From Ursus arctos (taxonomy: Eukaryota > Chordata > Mammalia > Carnivora > Ursidae): a DNA stretch of 64,000 nucleotides. The DNA is taken from assembly GCF_023065955.2 (NCBI RefSeq), contig NW_026623078.1, positions 7,574,199 through 7,638,198 of the forward strand, in the 5' to 3' direction. The position numbers and the translations under genes are program-made. This document shows positions 59,847 through 64,000 of the stretch, piece after piece (within the stretch, counting starts at the first letter, position 1; each line of letters starts with the position of its first letter). The notes below the pieces were generated by a model. That model was not told the origin of the DNA. It saw nothing but the letters and a program-made list of their open reading frames with translations, and did not search any database.

Positions 59847-61218
59847 GAACAGATGCAGTTGTAAATTTTTCTCTTACCAAATAGGAACATTTTCAGCCTG
59901 CAAACAGAATAAACAAGTTCTTGTATTAGTAAAATGCCTTGTAAAGTTGTAAAAAATTGGAAGCTGTGTTCTTGTATTGTGATAGTGATTTAAAAGAGTG
60001 GCCAGGAGGCCCTCTTTCTGCAGCACTCACACAAGCTGGTCACCCTTGCTTTAAGGACAGTGCTCCCTCCTGGTTTGCCTCTTCCCATGTTTATTTTCCT
60101 TCGTGGTTCTTTGCTGGCTACTCTTTTGTGTGCAGCCCCAGCACATGTTCCTCAGACTTCTGTCCTGGCCCTCTTCCTGTCCTATGTGTCTTTGATGGGT
60201 AATTGAGGATCTCCATGCTGCCTCCTCAGGGACTGCTGGAAGGTTTGATAATTCTGTGTCCTGCTGCCTTTCTTGGCCTAGCCCCAGCCCCACCAGCACC
60301 TAAGAATCCTACAGGTTCCACAGACACAGTATGCCCCAGCACTTGCCTTCCCTGTTCTATTAATTGAGCAGTTTTCAGTTGGACTTTCTTGTACATGTTT
60401 TTCAATCCATCTCAACCCTAGATTTTGGTGATTCAGCCTCAGAACTGTCTTTTAAGTCAGATCTCTTCATTTATCCCATTTGCTACTAGTTAAGGCTCAA
60501 ATTCCCTCACGCCTGGATGATTGTGTCAGTTTCCATCTGGTCTCCCTGCCACTGACCTTTCCTCATTTTCGGCCTATCAGGGTCATCATCCTAAAAGGCA
60601 AATCTGATAGTTCCACACTTCAGCTTTAAGAGATTTCTTTTGAGTGCTTCTTGTTCTTGGAGTAAGTGTTTACCACCTTTAAGCTGTCTTATGTGGCATT
60701 TTTGGTCATGTGTCCAGCCTACCTGATGTAGTCTCATTTCCCACTGCCCACTTTCTGTGCTACTCCACACATGTGCAGGGTACTAACTACTTCCTGCACA
60801 CTAACTACTTCCTTCGTGAGTCAGCTATGTCCTTCCTGATATGTTTGGCTACTGGGCCTAATATGCTTTTCTCTTCTTGTAATTTTACTGGCAGTATCTT
60901 GTTATACTGGAATTGTATGAAGTATAAGTAAATAATAACTGAGCAGAGTGCTACAAAAATATATAGGGCTTGCCTAGCAACTCCAGTCAGTGCCTGGTAA
61001 CTCAGGAAGTGTTTATGAAATAAATAAATAAATGTCAGTGGTGAATTTAAAAACATTACATGACATCTGAGTGCAAACATGGTCCTAGTAGGGAGATGTG
61101 GTTTTGGTCCCAGCTCTGCCAGAGCCTATATGGGTCATGTGATCTGTACCTCACTTTCTTTACTGATAAGAGTTGATTCAGTTAGGCCTTGGGTTCTTTC
61201 TACTATTAAAATTCTGTC
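59847..61218. other. Intronic, partly L2-like
   Basis: About 60480-60730 (AAGGCTCAAATTCCCTCACG, AAATCTGATAGTTCCACACT, GTGTCCAGCCTACCTGATGT) resembles the L2 element late region in plus orientation. The rest is unassigned; open frame 59957-60202 has no recognisable product. Confidence 0.4.
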
Positions 61219-61425
61219 TTGGGGCACCTGGGTGGCTCAGTCGGTTAAGCATCTGCTTTCAACTTGGGTCATGATCTCAGGGTCCTGGGATCAAGTCCCA
61301 CATCCGGCTCTCTGCTCAGCAGGGAGCCTGCTTCTACTTCTACCTCTTCTACCTGCTCCTACCCCCCCCCCCACCTCGTCCTCTCTCTCTCTCAAATAAA
61401 TAAATAAAATCTTAAATAAATAAAT
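61219..61425 (+). mobile_element. SINEC
   Basis: TGGGGCACCTGGGTGGCTCA start, an unusual CTACTTCTACCTCTTCTACC expansion, an 11-base C run, and an AATAAATAAATAAAATCTTA tail repeated once. Target-site duplication AAATTCTGTCTTG / AAATCCTGTCTTG. Confidence 0.95.
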
Positions 61426-61439
61426 AAAATCCTGTCTTG

Positions 61440-62456
61440 CTGTTTTACCTTGTCTTGTGTGGTGTTTCCATGTAAAGGCACTCTGAGCATTTTTCACTGA
61501 GGAGTCCCTGTACGTGTTTTACATCCCTGCAGTTTTTCCATGATTGGAACTCTCTGGTGTCTTACTGCATGCCTTTTGTGAGAGGCACTTTCATGACATC
61601 ATCTCATTTTAACCCTTAAGCTAATTTCTCTTCTTTCCTCCCCTCTCCCCTGTTAGTGTTTGTTATAATGTTGTTGAAAAGAGCACCCAAGAATAAAATA
61701 CCTACTTTTGTTTGGTAGTTGTGAGTTTGCTGTACTCATTAGGACATGCACTGCTCTGGTTAATTGTAGATTTTACCCATTTTGACCTAATATAAAGTGA
61801 CTTAACTAATGAATTAGAAGTTGTTATTAGAATATCCTTTATTAATAGTTATTACAGTGGGGCAGAGGGTTGAGGGTTGATATGTAATAAGTATCAAGAA
61901 TAACATGGCAGTAGTGGTACCCTGGCTTCTATTAATGTATCAATAAGTGTATTTTCAGCTCTTTTTGCTACAGAGATTTATAGTGTTCCCACATGCAGGG
62001 GGTGTGCTGTTCTGTACAGATGCACATGCAGTTCTGGCCTTCTTCAGTATTGTTTAGAGGACGGTGGGTGTGAGCCTCTAAACTAGAGCATTCTTCTAAT
62101 TATCCGTAATTAGTAAGTTGCTATTTAATGATTCCTGAAATTTTTCTGAACACATTTATTTTTCAGTTGATGTTACATTTAAAGAAGAGATATTTAGATA
62201 TCTATTTCTGTACTTTTCTCTTTAACCTTAAAATTTTTTAAAAGTTGTTTTCAGTGTGATTTTTGGACACCACTTAAAACCTATTTTATGGGCCAAAAAT
62301 ATTACCTACAGTGTTATGAAATAAGGTGTTTTAAATGAGGAAGTTTTTTTAATAAAGAGGACCTTGCTTTGAGAGTACTCAGAGTGGAAGGGGCAGTTTG
62401 CACATGCAGTGGTCCTATACACTTCACTCCTTGGAAAGGTTAACCTGTAATGGCCC
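61440..62456. other. Intronic, nothing recognised
   Basis: Unassigned intron. A weak MIR-like stretch is present near 61580-61620. Confidence 0.45.
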
Positions 62457-62855
62457 CTGTCTCAGTCAGCCCAGGTTGCCATAACAAAGTGCCACAGACC
62501 AGGGGTCTTCCACCACAGACATTTACTTCTCTCAGTTTTAGAGGCTGGAATTCTTGAGATCAGGGTGTCAACCACCATGATCCAGTCCCAGTGAGAGCTT
62601 TCTTCCTGGATTATAGACAGCTGCATCTAGCTGTGTGCTCACATGACCTCTTTGTGCACAAGAGGAAAGACAGATTGCTGGTGCATCTTCTTATAAGGAC
62701 ACTAATCCTAATGAATCTTCGCCCCCATCTTTATGACCTCATTTAACCTTAATTCCTTTCTTAGAAGCACCATCTCTAAATATAGCTACATGGGAGGTTA
62801 GGGTTAGGGCTTCACATATGTATTTAGGAGGACACATTCAGTCCAAAGCTTTTTG
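62457..62855 (-). mobile_element. MLT1/MST-type MaLR LTR, reverse
   Basis: Reverse of a MaLR LTR: GGTTGCCATAACAAAGTGCC, TTAGAGGCTGGAATTCTTGA, CTTCTTATAAGGACACTAAT, TATGACCTCATTTAACCTTA, GTTAGGGTTAGGGCTTCACA. Non-coding and well diverged. Confidence 0.8.
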
Positions 62856-63885
62856 CCCGAGTCCTCACAAAATTAATGCCCTTCTCACATGCAAAATACA
62901 TTCATTTCATCCCAACAACCCTGAAAGTCTTAATTTATTCCAGTATTAACTCTAAAATCTAATATCCCAAGTCTCATCTAAATATCTAAATCAGAGGTGG
63001 GTGGGAGTCTAGGTATCATTTGTCCAGTGGCATAATTCCTCAATAGCTATGAGCCTATGAAACCAGACAAGTTAATGTGCTTCCAAATGCAATGCTGGGA
63101 CAGGTTTCCAAAAGAAAGAAATAGGAAGGAAGAAAGGGGTGATAAGTCTCAAGTAAGTCCAAAAATTACCAAGGAAAATTCCATTAGATTTTAAGGCTCA
63201 GGGAAAATTCCCTTTGATTCAGTGCTCTGCTCTCCAGGTCTACTGGGACGTCAGGATTACCCCCATGGCTCTGTGGGGCCTTGCACCCTTAAGGCTGTCT
63301 GCAAAGACCTCACCACTGAGGCAAAGAAGGGGCATTTTGGCCCACCTAAACCAAAAAGGTAGACCCATACTTTGGAAAGCAGGAGAAATAATCAGCGTTG
63401 CCCCCTGGGCTAGTGGTGAGTGGCAGCCCTGATGATCTCCTCAGCGCCTTTGGAGTCATTCTTCCCTTTTTTGAAGGATGATGCACATTCACAAAAGAAT
63501 AGCCCTATTGTTCTGTCCTGCAGAATGTAAGAAGTCTGACAGCCTTCTTTCATTCCTTCTGGTGTACATCTCCTTCAGTTCAAATGGCAGTGTTTTTGCT
63601 CATACATCCCACAGTCTCTTTATCAAGTGATAGTTAGCCACACCCTTGGTGTTCTCTTCCAACATGCTTTCTCATTTTTTGTAATATGGCCAGGCTGAGA
63701 ATTTTCCAAGTCTTGAAGTGTTGCTTCCTTTTTTGCTTAACAATTCCTTCTTCAATTCATCTCTCTCCTCTCGAATTTTACTCTTAAGAAGTCAGGAGGA
63801 TGCAGGCTATATATTTCATGTTTTAGTTGGAAATCTCTGCTGAATATCCGATCTTGTGGCTCACAAGTTCTGTCTTCTACAAACA
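62856..63885 (-). mobile_element. MaLR internal region relic, reverse
   Basis: AATGCCCTTCTCACATGCAA, AAGTCTCATCTAAATATCTA, GCTATGAGCCTATGAAACCA and CAGGCTGAGAATTTTCCAAG align, in order, with reversed MaLR internal sequence from memory. It carries no functional gene; the frame at 63214-63432 is chance. The far LTR is lost or lies beyond the SINE at 63894. Confidence 0.65.
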
Positions 63886-63893
63886 CTTGGTCA

Positions 63894-64000
63894 GGGGCGT
63901 CAGGGTGGCTCAGTCGGTTAAGCAGCTGCCTTCGGCTGAGGTCATGATCCCAGGGTCCTGGGATCGAGCCCCGTATTGGCTCCTTGCTCAGTGGGGAGCC
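63894..64000 (+). mobile_element. SINEC, cut by window end
   Basis: AGGGGCGTCAGGGTGGCTCA, GGTCATGATCCCAGGGTCCT and CAGTGGGGAGCC up to the last base; its tail is outside the window. Confidence 0.93.

Noticed and set aside
63214..63432. 72-codon plus-strand frame
   Set aside because: Falls inside the reversed MaLR internal relic and matches nothing recognised.

Overview
The window is mammalian nuclear DNA, almost all intronic. It is AT-rich and packed with carnivore-specific retroposons. Twenty-four copies of the tRNA-Lys-derived Can-SINE (SINEC) and at least a dozen LINE-1 segments point to a caniform carnivore. Several SINE copies carry a subfamily sequence (positions 42482 and 33952) that I associate from memory with bears, so an ursid is my best guess, not a proven one.

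The only host gene I can support is SPIDR (scaffold protein involved in DNA repair, KIAA0146), on the + strand. Two internal coding exons are visible, at 26744-26988 (245 nt) and 45684-45784 (101 nt), separated by an 18,695-bp intron. Their frames join exactly: the AG ending the first exon plus the first G of the second makes an Arg codon. The joined protein reads through an acidic Ser-rich stretch and a TPQK...FPRTPE segment into a strongly conserved AERLNSLQNRERSAISLW stretch, in the same order as in human SPIDR. The sequence before 26744 and after 45784 is flanking intron, and I found no further SPIDR exon in the window.

Layout. 1-9.3 kb: mostly unique or old sequence with a few SINEs, an hAT-type DNA transposon relic, a short L1 stub and a 35-bp tandem duplication. 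9.3-16.0 kb: near-full-length but broken sense L1 with three SINEs inside it. 16.0-16.7 kb: an MLT1-type MaLR LTR plus the start of its internal region, with a SINE inside the LTR. 17.3-18.5 kb: an internal L1 ORF2 fragment inserted in a MIR without an L1 3' end. 19.7-26.0 kb: near-full-length antisense L1 with a tandem-repeat 5' UTR, ending about 0.7 kb before the first SPIDR exon. 28.7-31.4 kb: a 5'-inverted (twin-primed) L1. 34.5-43.1 kb: an old full-length sense L1 that received one younger L1 and five SINEs. 43.2-64 kb: sparser sequence with SINEs, MIR/L2 relics, three old antisense L1 pieces (one carrying a minisatellite), one very young L1 stub, and a MaLR relic in reverse orientation at the right end.

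No rRNA, functional tRNA, CRISPR array, operon or prokaryotic system is present. The open reading frames outside the two exons are L1 remnants, reverse-strand shadows or chance frames. I found no undescribed gene system. The most interesting signals are retrotransposition footprints and their possible effect on SPIDR transcription and splicing.
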